64,000 nucleotides of DNA from Fasciola hepatica (GCA_948099385.1 CANUEZ040000129.1:8004501-8068500); one strand, 5' to 3'. Shown: positions 33,499 to 45,458, counted from the first letter of the stretch. Translations and numbers: made by a program. The notes: a model not told the origin generated them from the letters alone.

Positions 33499-36087
33499 GT
33501 AAGTGGCTACAGCCGGTAAATATGATCCTATAAAATCTTGAGGATTCATTGACAAATAATTTACCCGTTGACATAAGACTATAGACAAATTCAGCTTTGT
33601 AGGATTCAAGATATCATTATTGTGTCACATGTAAGCCCTAGTGATTTGTTACACTTTCTTGGGGGGTTGTCATTTTCCGTCACGAGATTAGGAAAACCTT
33701 ATGAAAATTGTACATTAGGCATGACTCATTGTGGAATATCCGTAATCAACTCACCTTTAAAAATTTTGAAAGAACTGTACAGCCGATTCACTGGGCAGGC
33801 TATGAGAGAATAACAGTAGTCAACCATGGGGCGCCACCGGGCCTGGAACTTACAGAAGATGGCCGTGAGCAGAACAACTTATTACCAGATAATCTTTTTT
33901 TCATAACTCCTCTACGCTGTACAATGCTGAGGTACACTAGACCTCTGAGATACAGTTCAAATGGCCTGGTGGCAAATGTTTGAACTCACATAAAGATTTC
34001 TCCGGGGTTCAACTCAGTTTTCACTTTTTGAGTTTGCCCAGTTTATGACATCAACAAGCCAGGTGAAGCAACTATACAGAGTTTCCATAATTTTCAGTGG
34101 AAAGATGAGCAGTTTTCTGAACAACTTTCATAAGGTTGCGGTTTGCATTCAGCCATATGGGGAGGATGGCTGTTGCCAAGAAAATTGATAGACAAATTCG
34201 AGATTTGATCTTCCAAGTGTGAACTCAATAACCAGCGTGCTATACTACCGGAACAACGATTATGTCCTTAGTACAATATATCGACTCAACAACGGTTATC
34301 TGTACAGACACGTGAACTTTTTTATTATTGTGCAGTTTGTAAGCTAGAGGTCATAATTAGTATTGCCTAGATGAAACTTCAGTGATTCCAGTCTGTCCAG
34401 ACAATTTTATATCGCAGGTAATATGCGGGAACTAACATTGTGAATGAAGTTCTATTAGGTTTCCGTTAGAAGGTCATTTGTCATTTTCGCTCTTATCAGC
34501 CCATTGGGAAAATGGAACACATCGGTCTGCATTGAGTGTTTTAGGAGGATAACTATCCCCATATTATTTTAGCGGTAAACCTTGAAGCGAATCTAGGCTA
34601 ATGTTAAACATACTGAAGATTGACCACCTAGATCTGGTGATACAAAAGCCTTCCACACGAAAATGTATCCTATCTTGCATCAAAACTGATACTACATAGA
34701 TGTCAATTGACGCTGTCAGTATGGCCCAACTGACACAATATATCAACTACATAAGCGTCCATTACATCGTCACCCACGAAATTTTGCTGCGCATATGACG
34801 ATTGCTGAACTACAGAAGGTTTGCGTTCTTCAAATTGCTCCGCTCACTGCACATGACTAAAGATATGTATTCGCCTTGAAAACCGTTTTCTATCCAACGC
34901 TTCCAGAAATCAATTCTACAGAAGAGTGCAACAGTACAACATTCGATCATGAAATATATATGTTAGTGAGAAAAATGAATCACTGCTCGACAGATTTCAA
35001 AGTCACATTCGCTGATCTTTGGCCGCAAAGTCTGGCTTTCGTTGATGTACTCGGGCTATAAAAATGTTTGAAGACTATTCAAAGTAAAGTAAATGTCGAC
35101 AGTTGATCTGAGCTGTACAATACAACTGGCCAAAGTTTTCATTTTTGCAGCTCTTCATCATCAAATACCATTAAACCACCTCATTCACCATGACAATTTC
35201 CAAACCTTCAATGGCCCCCCTATTGAGGAAAATTGTGCAATTTGGCAAGAATTATGTCTGAACTTCCGGAAGTACTTACCAGCAAACAGTATCTTTGGAA
35301 TCCTGATTACTTACGTATACCTGGCACCCCGCCAGTCGAATTATTCAGTTTTAACAAAAGTAACCGTTGGCCCGGTCATCCGTAGTTATGTATTTTCAAA
35401 GACTTTCTTTACGGAACAAACGTTTGATTAGGAAACTGCGACTTCTCATTGAGAAATTTGTATCCAGCCTGCTAACACAGCTGCCAAATACAAATTCCAC
35501 CAAAAGGAACGTTATACCAGTTCACAGAAGTTCCGGCAGATGAAAATGAATGGATGACATTCCAAAGTGTAATTAAAACGTCAACCTTCAGGTGTCATCC
35601 GATTATTCTACTGCCTTTTTGGTTCAATGTCACTTTTTGCCCCTGGTAAGGTTCATGTGGTTCAAAAATTTAAACCCGGAAATTCGGTTCTCGATTTCGT
35701 GTGCTACAAGTCATTGTATTGGAAACAACGATAAGTGCAAACTCACGCCTTTTCCATCTTTCTACTCACAACAATAACATAGAAGTATATAGCCATTATA
35801 GCCCGCCTCTTGCACAGCTACTCGGCCAACTACCACAGTTGTCTGTCATCCAGATGGCAACCTTTTCACTTCAGTCTTAGTATTCCAAAGGACATCAAAA
35901 ATGGGTGACGTATTCCTGTATACCCTACCTCACATGCAAACAGTCTATTCCACTTTGACCGCGGCATCATCAAACCGATACCTTAGTGACACTATCCACA
36001 ACAGCTTGAATATGACATTCATGTTGCTTTTTACTTAAAATCACTCGAACTAATATATCATTCATAGAACACAAACTAATAGGGCAG
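33499..36087. other. Long first intron of gene 1b, content unclear
   Basis: Contains open frames shared in part with copy 2. The frame at 35093-35431 (IEENCAIWQELCLNFRKYLP) is broken by a 1-nt insertion in copy 2. A relic of a 45-nt exon lies near 34908 but its donor is deleted here. No further exon is supported. Confidence 0.35.
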
Positions 36088-36121
36088 ACGTTATACAATC
36101 ACTGGAAACCGACCCTCACTG
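36088..36121 (+). CDS. Candidate 34-nt micro-exon of gene 1b
   Basis: Acceptor AATAGGGCAG and donor ACTG|GTATTA, entering phase 0 and leaving phase 1 (TLYNHWKPTLT). These are exactly the phases needed to join the signal-peptide exon to the next exon. Identical in copy 2, but the whole surrounding block is nearly identical, so conservation says little. Confidence 0.35.
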
Positions 36122-36246
36122 GTATTAGAGATACGGCCACGATATAAACTGAATAGATTATGAGCCTGGTTGATGAAGTCCCAAAATCTCCAACCGTAAT
36201 AAATACTTCAATACATTATTTTCAATAATTATTACCTAAATTGCAG

Positions 36247-36417
36247 AATCAAAAATCAAATCCGAAGAAGAAACTGACACAGAATACACTGACACTACGG
36301 AAAAGACATACCTTAAGCCAACGAAGTTCCCAGCACAAGAAATCACAGAAGGTGAACGTAATGGCACTGAGGACAATAATAGGAACGCCGGTCACATGAC
36401 GGTAGAAGATTCTAATG
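36247..36417 (+). CDS. Main exon of gene 1b (acidic, 171 nt)
   Basis: Acceptor CCTAAATTGCAG, donor AATG|GTAACT, symmetric phase 1-1, 57 codons. The peptide is Glu/Thr-rich (SKIKSEEETDTEYTDTTEKT, PTKFPAQEITEGERNGTED, HMTVEDSN) with an NGT sequon. If the donor were not used the frame would end at TGA 36444-36446. Related in style to E0-E2 but without clear residue-level homology. Confidence 0.55.
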
Positions 36418-37479
36418 GTAACTACAAACGGTTCGCAGAACCATGATTTGTGTGTCATTATTTTTGTAGTATTTTCTCTGAGGTTCCCCAGTTGACAGGC
36501 AAACTGATCATCTAATGATGTTAGCATTACAGTATGAAAAATAGATCAGGTGTGCCGTGAATTACAGACATGAAACCGAAGTTGCGAAAACTCTAGCGGG
36601 CCATTTGTTGATGGTCTGGTCCCCGAGAGAACAGATGACTTGCCAAAACCAAATATTACTCTCACTCAAAGGAACCTAGTTTTGACGGGCAACACACTGA
36701 CTCAGGACAACTGAAACGGCCCAGTGCTATTTGCTATCGATTCAGTTTCACCTTGTCAGATACACAGCGCTCATGATTCCTGACAAGTTACAGAAGAAAG
36801 CTATACAAGGATTCTGTGGATTTTAATGCTGTGGTGAATAATCGTACTACGGTGACAGTCTTTTCACAACAAGCAGTTTTCTCATATGAGTCTACGCGAA
36901 GCTTTCAAGCCCATTTCTGTCAGTGGTAATCATACAATAAACAGTGTGGTAGAGTATACTTGCCACTTATCAACAATAATAAGTAGTTTACTGCTCCAAA
37001 GTAATATAGTCCGTGGAGCGACAACGAACTCGATTATGTCACATGGACCAAACGCACTGAGATGATGCAATGCATGCAAACCACGTGATTGCACTCCGCG
37101 ATCTAATAAAGGCCGGCCTACATACTGCCTCAATATGATGCAAACGAGCAGTTTGGTACGCAGGCTTGTCTTTCGTGGTAAAACAGAAGTATCACTCTTA
37201 CTACAGAGGAATGGTTCAAGTTAGTAAGGAGATGATGTAGGGTCACCTCAACACCCGTATGGCTGAGTTAAACAATGAATATAAACATTGATTTTGGTGG
37301 AGTGTGATCGAGAAAATAAACGCATTGAAACGTCATCCAATTAGTGTACTCTTGAACTGCATGACGTGTTGGATACGGCTGTCTCCTACACTAGCCTTCT
37401 CGTTACTGTGCAACATATTTCCTCCAAGCTGAAGGTATTCAAATTATGCAGTAAATTATTTTTGCACTGAACTCCTCAG

Positions 37480-37494
37480 ATGGAACGAATACGA
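37480..37494 (+). CDS. 15-nt micro-exon of gene 1b
   Basis: Fifteen bases (ATGGAACGAATACGA) between a good acceptor (GAACTCCTCAG) and a consensus donor (GTGAGT), symmetric phase 1-1, adding D-G-T-N-T. Present unchanged in copy 2. The 76-nt intron that follows ends in a strong acceptor. Confidence 0.5.
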
Positions 37495-37570
37495 GTGAGT
37501 TTTCACAAACGAAACTTCGTGGCGATTTGTTTTGATTTCCTATCCGACTTTCGTTACGGTTGTTTTTCAG

Positions 37571-37641
37571 ACGGCTCCCGAAAAGTTCACTTTATAAATG
37601 GAAACAGAAAGCAGTTTTGTGGCAAAAACATTCTTACATAA
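37571..37641 (+). CDS. Terminal exon of gene 1b
   Basis: Acceptor GGTTGTTTTTCAG, entering phase 1, reads NGSRKVHFINGNRKQFCGKN and ILT then TAA. Basic C-terminus with one Cys and an NGS sequon formed across the junction. In copy 2 the exon ends ILTECC before TGA, three codons longer. Confidence 0.5.
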
Positions 37642-37731
37642 TGATGTTGAAGCACGGTTTCAATTCTTCCTTTATAGACAAGCGAAACACGACGGAAAAC
37701 AAGAAACGAAGAATTCAAGAGACATTAGCAG

Positions 37732-37953
37732 ATGTGGACGGAAAACGAGACGATAGACTTGTTGTATGAAAAGTTACTGGACTACCTTTCTGAAACTTTT
37801 ATCTATATTTCTTTATTGACGATTCCACCGATTGGCCCCAAAATCATTCTTGATGTAATTGTGGCAAATGCCCTGGATTTTATTAATTGTTCTGGTGAAT
37901 TTTATCTTATTCCGCAAATTTCCCAGTTTCTTCTGAAAGATGGAGTTAAATAA
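37732..37953 (+). CDS. Open frame kept in both duplication copies
   Basis: The frame encodes a hydrophobic, Ile/Leu-rich peptide (ETIDLLYEKLLDYLSETFIY, LTIPPIGPKIILDVIVANAL). It ends at TAA here, whereas copy 2 has TAT and runs on to 56460. Not a recognised family. Because the copies are close relatives, the shared frame is weak evidence for coding. Confidence 0.2.
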   Translation: MWTENETIDLLYEKLLDYLSETFIYISLLTIPPIGPKIILDVIVANALDFINCSGEFYLIPQISQFLLKDGVK

Positions 37954-39059
37954 CTTCTTTATCTTTTCCATAAAGACTACATAGTTTTTGAATGTACTGG
38001 CCTCATCAATCATTTCAGTTGACCAAATATATATTTCACTGACAGTCTAATCCTGCATTCTCTGCGGACATATTCCACTTGAAAAGTAGTGTGGTTCATC
38101 ATTGTTAATTGAAGAAATGCTTATGGATTAGTAAGTTTCACTCCATCAAATCCAAAGTGGTATACTGATGCAAGAAGAAAATCACCATCCGTCGAAATGG
38201 AAAAGATATTAAGCTTAGTTATAAATGTAACGACCGAAATTTGGTACTCATGAACCTCTATTTCTGTTGAAATTTTTTTATTGGGTTTCAATCGACGAGA
38301 GTACTGGAGAACGCGTATAAGCTGGTAATTTTAAGGAGTCCATCAGATACCAATCAGGTATCAATTAAAAGCAAGTTTGAAGTCGTCAGCTTTCAACGAA
38401 TCAGACCGTGGCTTGCGAGTTTCATACAGACAACATTTTGTAATCTTGAGATGTGACTAAACTGAATTCATTGCTATTGATCCCAATAAACTGGGATACT
38501 CGGATCCAACGAGAACTGCACCAGCAAATATCTTCTTATTTGCAACCGAAACATCTAAGTTGTCCGATTTTTTCACAAAGTGAACTTCTTTTAAGGAATA
38601 ACAATGGACTTGCAGTTCCTGACGCGTTCGGGGACACATTTCACAACCTGACAGGTTCCGCTCAATGAAGGTGTACACTATTTGTTCCTCTTTATTATAA
38701 AATTTCAAAATAATTGCCAAATCAAAAAAACTAATTTTAATTGCATTTGATTGACGTGAGCAAATAAATTGGAATTATTTCCGGCATTCTGATATTCATT
38801 ATTTTCCTCTAACTCTTCATCAAGTGTCCCTTGTCTTCACTCACCCCTTCGGCGTTGAACTAAATTGGTAAACAACAAGAATGATTTATTCGGACAACCA
38901 TCCAACGTTGTGCATTGGATCCTATTCAGAGTGCTGAATAAATTAAAATTCTTATCACTGCTGATTGACATGTTCATGTAAACTAATTCGTTGCTGGCGT
39001 TTGCGCCAAATATGATTGAAAAGTTATTTTCGAACGTTGATGAATGATATTTTCAACTG

Positions 39060-39070
39060 TTATTGTTATT
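39060..39070 (+). repeat. Target-site duplication of PLE-2 (left copy)
   Basis: GTTATTGTTAT here and at 40892-40902 flanks the insertion. The uninterrupted site in copy 2 reads GTTATCGTTAT once, near 57498-57508. Confidence 0.85.
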
Positions 39071-39101
39071 TGAAACATTGGGTCCCCTTGATCCAGTTCA
39101 T

Positions 39102-39194
39102 CAAAACAGATAGAAGACATAAATTGCGGGATGCAAGCATTTATTTTAATCTTCTCAGTTGCGTACGTAAAACATGCGATTTCGTGTTCAAACG
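39102..39194 (+). repeat. Inverted terminal segment of PLE-2
   Basis: Reverse complement of 40797-40890. Both encode KTDRRHKLRDASI(Y/S)FNLLS, on opposite strands. Confidence 0.85.
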
Positions 39195-39265
39195 GAGCAC
39201 AGAGCAAAACAATGGAATAGATAGTGTCAAGCGAAATTCGGAAACCACTCGGTAAACCAGATTGG

Positions 39266-40890
39266 TTACCGCCACGGCAAGCACACATTGTGGGTCAACA
39301 GTTTCTGTGCACACAGTGGGGGCCTAAGTCTACTTATCAACACAGCCTCACAGAAAGCTAGAAGCTTTGGGTTCCGATTCCATGCAATCACTCGGAACGC
39401 TTGACCCGGATCAATCCGATGACGAAAGGTCACAAGGTGTTTCGCGATCGATGAAGCCGGGTTTCTAGTCGTCGTCTGTTGTCCGGGTGGAGGATGACTC
39501 ATCCACTGCACTAACCACTTCGGTACATGCTCCCCCATTCTTTGACTGAGGCAACGATCCGTTCTGCCTATGTAGGTGTCACCGCAGCTGCAGGTGAACT
39601 GATAAGTGATGTGAGAGGCATTCAGGTTCGCGACTCTGTTTGAATGTGCTTGGAGGTTTAGTCGTTTGGTGGTTTGCGAAATCTGCAATACAGCCGCCAA
39701 GTAGGTGCGCTTTAGCGCACACTTTAGATTTTGGCTGATCCGACTGAACGGATGATCCCCTTTAGATGGCAACACTAAAGTAACTCGTTTCTTCTCGACC
39801 GTGTCGACTCGTACGGTCTTAGGCCTTTCTCTTTTGTGGATCTCAATGAACTTTTCCGGGTATCCATTGGCACAAAGAGTTTGGGATAAGAACTCTTCTT
39901 CCTTTTCCAGTTGGTCTACACTGCAGATTTTACGCGCTCTGTGGAACAGGGTTTTGACCAAGCCCCTTTTGTAGGCAACTGGAGCGAAACTGAAGAACTG
40001 AATATATTGTCCACTCCACGTTGCTTTACGATGGATAGTCTTCTGAATTGTCCCATCTGTACGTTTTTTCACCATGATATCCAAAAAAGGGAGGCTGCTG
40101 CCACTCTCTGTTTCACATGTAACTGATAGATTGGGATGCGTGGTGTTCATTAGGTTGAAGAACTTAGTAAACCGTTCTTCCTCAGTAAAAATCAAAATAT
40201 CATCCACATAACGCTTGTACAGGGTAAACTGGATGATATTCTGATGTACTTTTTTCTCAATCATCCCCAAAAAGATATCTGCCAATGTGGGTCCAAGAGG
40301 GCTACCCATTGCCACACCATCAATCTGTTTGTATGACTGTCCTTCAAAATCAGAACGTATGTTTTCTGTACATAAGAGAATAAGGTCCCGGATGTATGTG
40401 ACAGGAATCGGTAACGTGGGTTTGAGTGTTGCTACCATGTCGCACAAATACTCTACGGTCTCTCTTAGGGGTACACTGGTGAAAAGTGAGTCAACATCTA
40501 CGGAAAACATTTTTTGGGGACTCACGGATATTCGCTCCAGGATATCTGATAATTCAAATGAGTCCTTCAGACAGTGTGATGTCATGTGCTTTCGGATGGG
40601 AGATAGCATATCCACCAGCCAGCGTGCCAGTTTATGGCACGCTGAGTTCTGCATACATAAAATAGGTCTCAGTGGAACATCAGGCTTGTGAATTTTCGGA
40701 AAACCCCTCAGTTTTGGCGTTTGGGTGCCTATCGGTTTCAGTTTTCTGTATACGTCCTCAGAGATAAATCCATGCAAGCGTAATATCTGGAGGTGTCGTT
40801 TGAACACGAAATCGCATGTTTTACGTACGCAACTGAGAAGATTAAAAGAAATGCTTGCATCTCGCAATTTATGTCTTCTATCTGTCTTGA
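39266..40890 (-). CDS. PLE-2 reverse transcriptase-GIY-YIG endonuclease, N-terminally truncated
   Basis: About 540 codons are open without interruption to the stop at 39266. In order from the N-side they show the PLE RT finger region (RKLKPIGTQTPKLRGFPKIH, PLRPILCMQNS), motif A FSVDVDSLFTSVPL, motif B GVAMGSPLGPTLADIFLGM, motif C YKRYVDDILIF with the catalytic Asp pair, SGSSLPFLDIMV, a thumb region, and the GIY-YIG domain YQFTCSCGDTYIGRTDRCLS with a following EH. The enzyme primes reverse transcription from a nick made by GIY-YIG. The frame runs past the element's right end into flanking DNA, so the native start is missing. The intact frame indicates a young insertion. It has no promoter of its own here. 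Confidence 0.9.
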
Positions 40891-41002
40891 TGTTATTGTT
40901 ATGTATATCACAGTTCTCCGTGCAAAGCACAATCAAAGTGAGACAAGAAAGAGGACATGGCATCGAACCTACTACTATTATGATTTCAAATTAGATCTCA
41001 CA

Positions 41003-42080
41003 TGATAGTTGTGCTAATGAAGTCCGGACCCGAAGCCATCAAAAACTGAAGAACTCAATATGATCAGAGCATTTTAGATGGGTTCTTTTTGAAACAAACC
41101 ATCACCAAAGACGGGAATTAACCAGATACAACAGCCGCCTCATTGCTTTTAAAGCACCCAGTGTGAGTTATAAGAAGTCGGATTTCTTCCTCATTGATGG
41201 TACGTCATGAAATATCAACGTACAACTGACCATTTGATACCTTGGAAGCATTGTGCAGCTCTTTTATCCTTCTTAGACATGCTTCGCAGTTTGTTTGCAA
41301 CGGAAAATCCTTGTTTATATTCTCCTCATTTAGCGCGCTGGTCTAACGAGACGAATGGCTCACCAACGCTGTTGATAATTACAATGACGAATAGAACGGT
41401 GCTTCACTGGTAGTCAGAAAACCAAAGTTGCAAGCTGCAGAGATGTTTATACGAACCTGCAGAGCAAAGAGTACAGAGCAAGAAACAGTCAAGGAGGACT
41501 CACAAGAGTGTGCGTCATTTTGGCGGTCGAACCAGGACCAGTTTGTTTTGGAGCGGAAAAACAAAGTTCATGCATGAAGTGGCAATAAAGATGACGATGG
41601 CCAAAAGTGAATGCAGTGTCATGGCACCCCACACAAGCCGAAGTAGTTATTCAGCGTGCAAACAGTAGGTTTCTACCATTTAAAATTTGATGTGTACTAT
41701 GTGATTTGGGGTTGACATTCAACAAACCGTGGGCTGACTGTTTGTCTAGTGTAGTGATACAATTATTGAATTTTAGGTTTCAATATGTGATAGTCTTAGA
41801 AGACCCAAAATAAACTATAAGTTTACGCTCAAACTGTACAAACGGAAAAACCAGACAATAATGACAAAAGGTTAATTACCGCGGAGCTGACCTGCGTAGA
41901 ACGTCTTGCTGATTAATCACGACTATCTTCTGTGTACATCCTCTGCTAATGTGTCACCTGAGAGTGACACAGATACATACACTGGCTTTTTTCCACCACG
42001 AATTTCATCGGATTTTCTCCTTTTATTCGTTCCAGGGTTTGTTCGAATCCCCGTTAGTAGTGCGTCTGCAGCTGAAAGAC
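41003..42080. other. Nearly identical tract shared with copy 2
   Basis: Almost unchanged between 41030-42290 and 57640-58900. Contains short frames (for example 41207-41413, identical in copy 2) with no recognised function. Confidence 0.5.
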
Positions 42081-42084
42081 CAAG

Positions 42085-42215
42085 TGCTTGACTCTACAGC
42101 CTCACTCTGTGTCTATTCATTCGCTTGTTCCTGTGGAACAATGTATATCGGTCGCACGACCATGTGTTTGTCTGAAAACATCCGCGAACACCACGCTGCG
42201 CGGTTAAATACTGGA
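42085..42215 (+). pseudogene. Orphan GIY-YIG fragment (PLE relic)
   Basis: The frame reads VYSFACSCGTMYIGRTTMCL, SENIREHHAARL, the GIY-YIG motif with the downstream R-EH of PLE endonucleases. It resembles the same region of PLE-2 (FTCSCGDTYIGRTDRCLS). No RT lies next to it. Present in both duplication copies, so it is older than the duplication. Confidence 0.65.
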
Positions 42216-42289
42216 GCAATAAAGTCACTCACTAGCGCGGTGGTTTCTCAGCTTGCTGAATTTATATTAAGGTAGGAAATATGACTTGG

Positions 42290-43755
42290 GCTTTTTGTCC
42301 CCATTTTAAGGTTCGATGTCGGTAATCAAGACCGACCAAATGTCGCATACAAGCCACAGCTGCGGCTGCTGGCATTCACCCCAAAACCCCATCAGAGGGC
42401 TGAAAAACAATTTGTGTCTGATCTCAAGATGCCCCGGGCCCATCGTCAACCCTACAACAGGCCGTAGGCGAGATGAACTCAGACATAACACTTGAGAAAC
42501 AATCCCCATCTATGTTGATTTAGGCCGCAATTACAATTACCTTATTTAATTTTTTGTTACCATTATTGTATATCATTCCTATTTGTCTAATTGGTCCAAT
42601 CCCTTAACTTGTGGTAGTATTTTTATTGCAATGGCATGAGTATGAACCACAAAAACCAGCTTTTTCGCTAAGCTATGTTCTCCTAAACTGTCCGCTGGGG
42701 TTTTTCCGGGAACTAAGAGAAACTGTTAGTGAGCAATGAAAACGAAAATCTAAAATCTCTCAACATCAACACAACGATGCACAGTTGCTGAATACGCTTG
42801 TTTGTCGCATACATGTACTCGATAATAAAACACACGGCTCACTTAGTGTTACATCATCATATGAAAACCGCCCAACACCCATTTGAATCTGGAAAACCGA
42901 AATGGTTTCTGATTTCTTCGGGTCTTTTGTACGGCCACCGCAGTTTTCACTTGGTCAGGCAAACCAAGTAGACTGACTTTTGATCACCGCAATCATTTAT
43001 ATTCTAATGAATGGAGCAGTCTCGGTACAAATGGGGGCCCAAGGAACGATGCGAACTAGCTTCTTGAAATTACTTCTGAAAGTAACCACCATTCAACAAA
43101 GAAGGAAGTTAAATCAGTGTGATCTGCACCTATACTTGGATAATGGAGAAAACAATTTATACGAATTCAAATGCGCCATTGTCTTCTCGAACACCTCCAG
43201 GCTATTGTGAACCCTTTTGATAAGATACTTGTGACCGCAATAAGGGTAGTACCACACTAATACTTCGGGCTGAAACAGTGATGCGTGTTTGCTACAACTC
43301 GCGAATTTTTCGTATTCAGAAGAATAGATTTTCGCGATTTACCCTGCCATGAAGGTAAAATACAGCTTTGTCTGCAGAAACGATGTCTTCACATAAAAAT
43401 GTGTCGCCTTTCCATTGATTCAACAAACTACTCACAGGAAGACACGTTTCTCACCAACACAGTCTGTCAATGCAATATCCTCATGGAAATTGAAAGGTTA
43501 AAAACATGGGGCTTCTAAAACACGTCTCGCAGAAGGAGCATTTATGAAAAGTTGTTGCACCAACTTCATAGTAGAAATCTGAGGATTTGCTTATTCAACG
43601 TTCTCTAAGGCGACTTCCATTTTCACAGTTGTTACAGGCCTGTGGATTACAGAACGGCACCTCCGGTAGATTCACGGTGGATGAGGCAGCTCACTTTTTC
43701 TCAGAGTGTGAACATTCGAACTCATCACGCGTAGCTGATAAGCCGTGACCGGACG
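42290..43755. other. Distal part of duplication copy 1, no gene recognised
   Basis: Diverged from copy 2 more than the preceding tract. Frames are not conserved between copies (for example 42980-43210 is broken in copy 2). Confidence 0.4.
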
Positions 43756-44659
43756 CAGTTTCAGAGTCGGGCGAAACAATCCAGAACCGGATGTCGGGCG
43801 GCAGTGGAGTATCTCGCCCGGCTATCTTAAAATGAGCTTATTGGTCAGTAGAATTCTGGACCGAAGATCAATGGAAGCAGTATTACATCTCACAGTTGCA
43901 TGCCACTTTTGGCGGAAAAGACCTGCGGGAGATTTTTAGTGTTCGGTTAGTCCTTCTAAGTAATCCATTGCTTTCATGCCCAAAAGTTGACAGAGGTCAG
44001 TCATTGCTCAACTCTGGAAGTTGGACTTTTGATCGGCATGGATTAATAGTGGTGCACCCCATCTCGTAATGAAACCGTTACCAATTGTCTGATCAACGGT
44101 TCCAGCGTCATTCCTTTCAAGAGGTTCAATTTCACACTATTCAGTCAAATAATATACCGTGACTATAACAGCCATTTTCTCTTCTAGTTCCCAGTAATGG
44201 GACGATGAGTTCGATGTTTAATCACTCAATTGGGTAGCTCACAGGCACAGGTAATAGTGGGGCTCGGTTTGCCGTTCTTGGTGGTTGAAGCTGAAGAATA
44301 AGGGGACATGTGGCAAAAATGGATGACATCTAGATTTTGATGTGGCCACCGTAACGTTAGGGAGATAACCGCTAGTATCTTTCGTTGTCAACCGTGACCC
44401 AGCTCCCTCTGTATAACCAACAGTACGATTAAGACCACTGTTTACAGCACCACTCATCTCCGAGTGTAAAGATTTATTGAACTTGGACAGGGAAATTCAG
44501 CTCGCCACATCGAGGATCTACTTTAGGTTAGTTCAACCCAGGTCCCATGCCCCCTAAACTAAATTTGTCTTCTATCGACCAAACTATTTTCTTCTCTTTC
44601 ATGAATTGTCACCACTAAATTCCCATGCCGATCATACCCTTGGCCTCCTCAACCGAGTA
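43756..44659. other. Unique spacer between the two duplication copies
   Basis: No exon type, mobile-element domain or repeat copy was identified. Confidence 0.4.
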
Positions 44660-45243
44660 ATCATTGTTGTTCATTTACGATGGACAACGTCGCCAGTATT
44701 TACCGTGTCATTTGTCTAAAGTAGATACACACAGGTCAAGTATGTGGAATTAAATGTGTGAAAATCCTTCCCCAATTTTATTTCAAGTAAAGAACAGACT
44801 TACTGTTTCTAGCAACCAAGCAAAAGAGTAAATCGATCATTGAGAGCATATGAGTTGCCTGATAAATCTGCTGTATTTTAGAACACCAGTTGCATTGGGT
44901 GTCAAAATTGCACTTAGGATCGACACGTTTTCTTATTTGCTGCATCACATCATGTTCATTGCGCGCAACAAGACATAATTTCCTGTTGAACATTTCTAAT
45001 CAAATGTCATTTGATTTTGTTTCTTGTTGGCTCTTCCGCATATATACTCATTGCGATCAATCATGGTTGAAACACTATTTTCCGTTTATAATTCGGTCGT
45101 TTTCCTTGTCCATTGTGCATGATTTTCTTCACGTATACACACATCATTCGGTCGTTGTGGACAAGCGGGAAATTGCACGATCATCCTCATAGGATTTCTT
45201 GTCCAAGTTACTTATTAGATTTACTCTTTCATCCAAATTTCAG

Positions 45244-45458
45244 ATGACGTACTTGGCAAAGTCAATTGACACAGTTTCCATTGATCCTTATCGATCAGAG
45301 ACCGAGTGAGGGTTGGCGCAGTTTGTTCGTTGAAATGCAACTCATGCTTGATGTGACGAAAACGACTGTGGTTGAGCCCAATGATCTGCTTGGGCGAGTC
45401 ACTGCTATCAGCGAAGAATACACGCCATCAGTAAAACTTGCAGACTTTGAAATTAAAG
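45244..45458 (+). pseudogene. Type D exon (D2), 2-nt deletion
   Basis: Acceptor AAATTTCAG, donor AAAG|GTATGA, 215 nt instead of 217. Copy 1 reads GACACACAG where this copy reads GACACAG. In phase 0 this gives a stop (GAG TGA) after about 21 codons. The remainder (LFVEMQLMLDVTKT) is still open in another frame. Probably a dead exon, unless skipped or a sequence error. Confidence 0.65.

Larger units (their letters stand above)
39071..40891 (-). mobile_element. Penelope-like retroelement PLE-2, 5'-truncated insertion
   Basis: This 1.82-kb insertion is present in duplication copy 1 and absent from the matching place in copy 2. It is bounded by an 11-nt target-site duplication. It carries a long RT plus GIY-YIG frame on the - strand and, at its far end, a 93-nt inverted copy of its own 5' part (39102-39194 against 40797-40890). 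An inverted piece of the 5' region attached at the 3' end is a known PLE insertion form. Confidence 0.9.
26390..43755 (+). repeat. Segmental tandem duplication, copy 1
   Basis: The whole interval is repeated in the same orientation at about 44660-60370. Corresponding points are 28704/46960, 29155/47411, 36247/54697 and 42100/58706. The offset falls from about 18.4 kb to 16.6 kb across the PLE-2 insertion, which only this copy has. Similarity fades near 26390 and stops after GTGACCGGACG near 43755. Blocks of near identity alternate with blocks that are clearly diverged. Confidence 0.9.

Noticed and set aside
33858..33866. Possible 9-nt exon between CTTACAG and GTGAGC
   Set aside because: Too short to support without transcripts; the flanking sequence is equally conserved in copy 2.
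34390..34430. 35-nt segment between CTTCAG and GTAATA
   Set aside because: Its phases do not fit any neighbouring exon and its donor is changed to GTAAAA in copy 2.
35093..35431. 112-codon frame with IEENCAIWQELCLNFRKYLP as an exon
   Set aside because: The frame is broken by a 1-nt insertion in copy 2 and its acceptor is lost there; it fits no phase chain.
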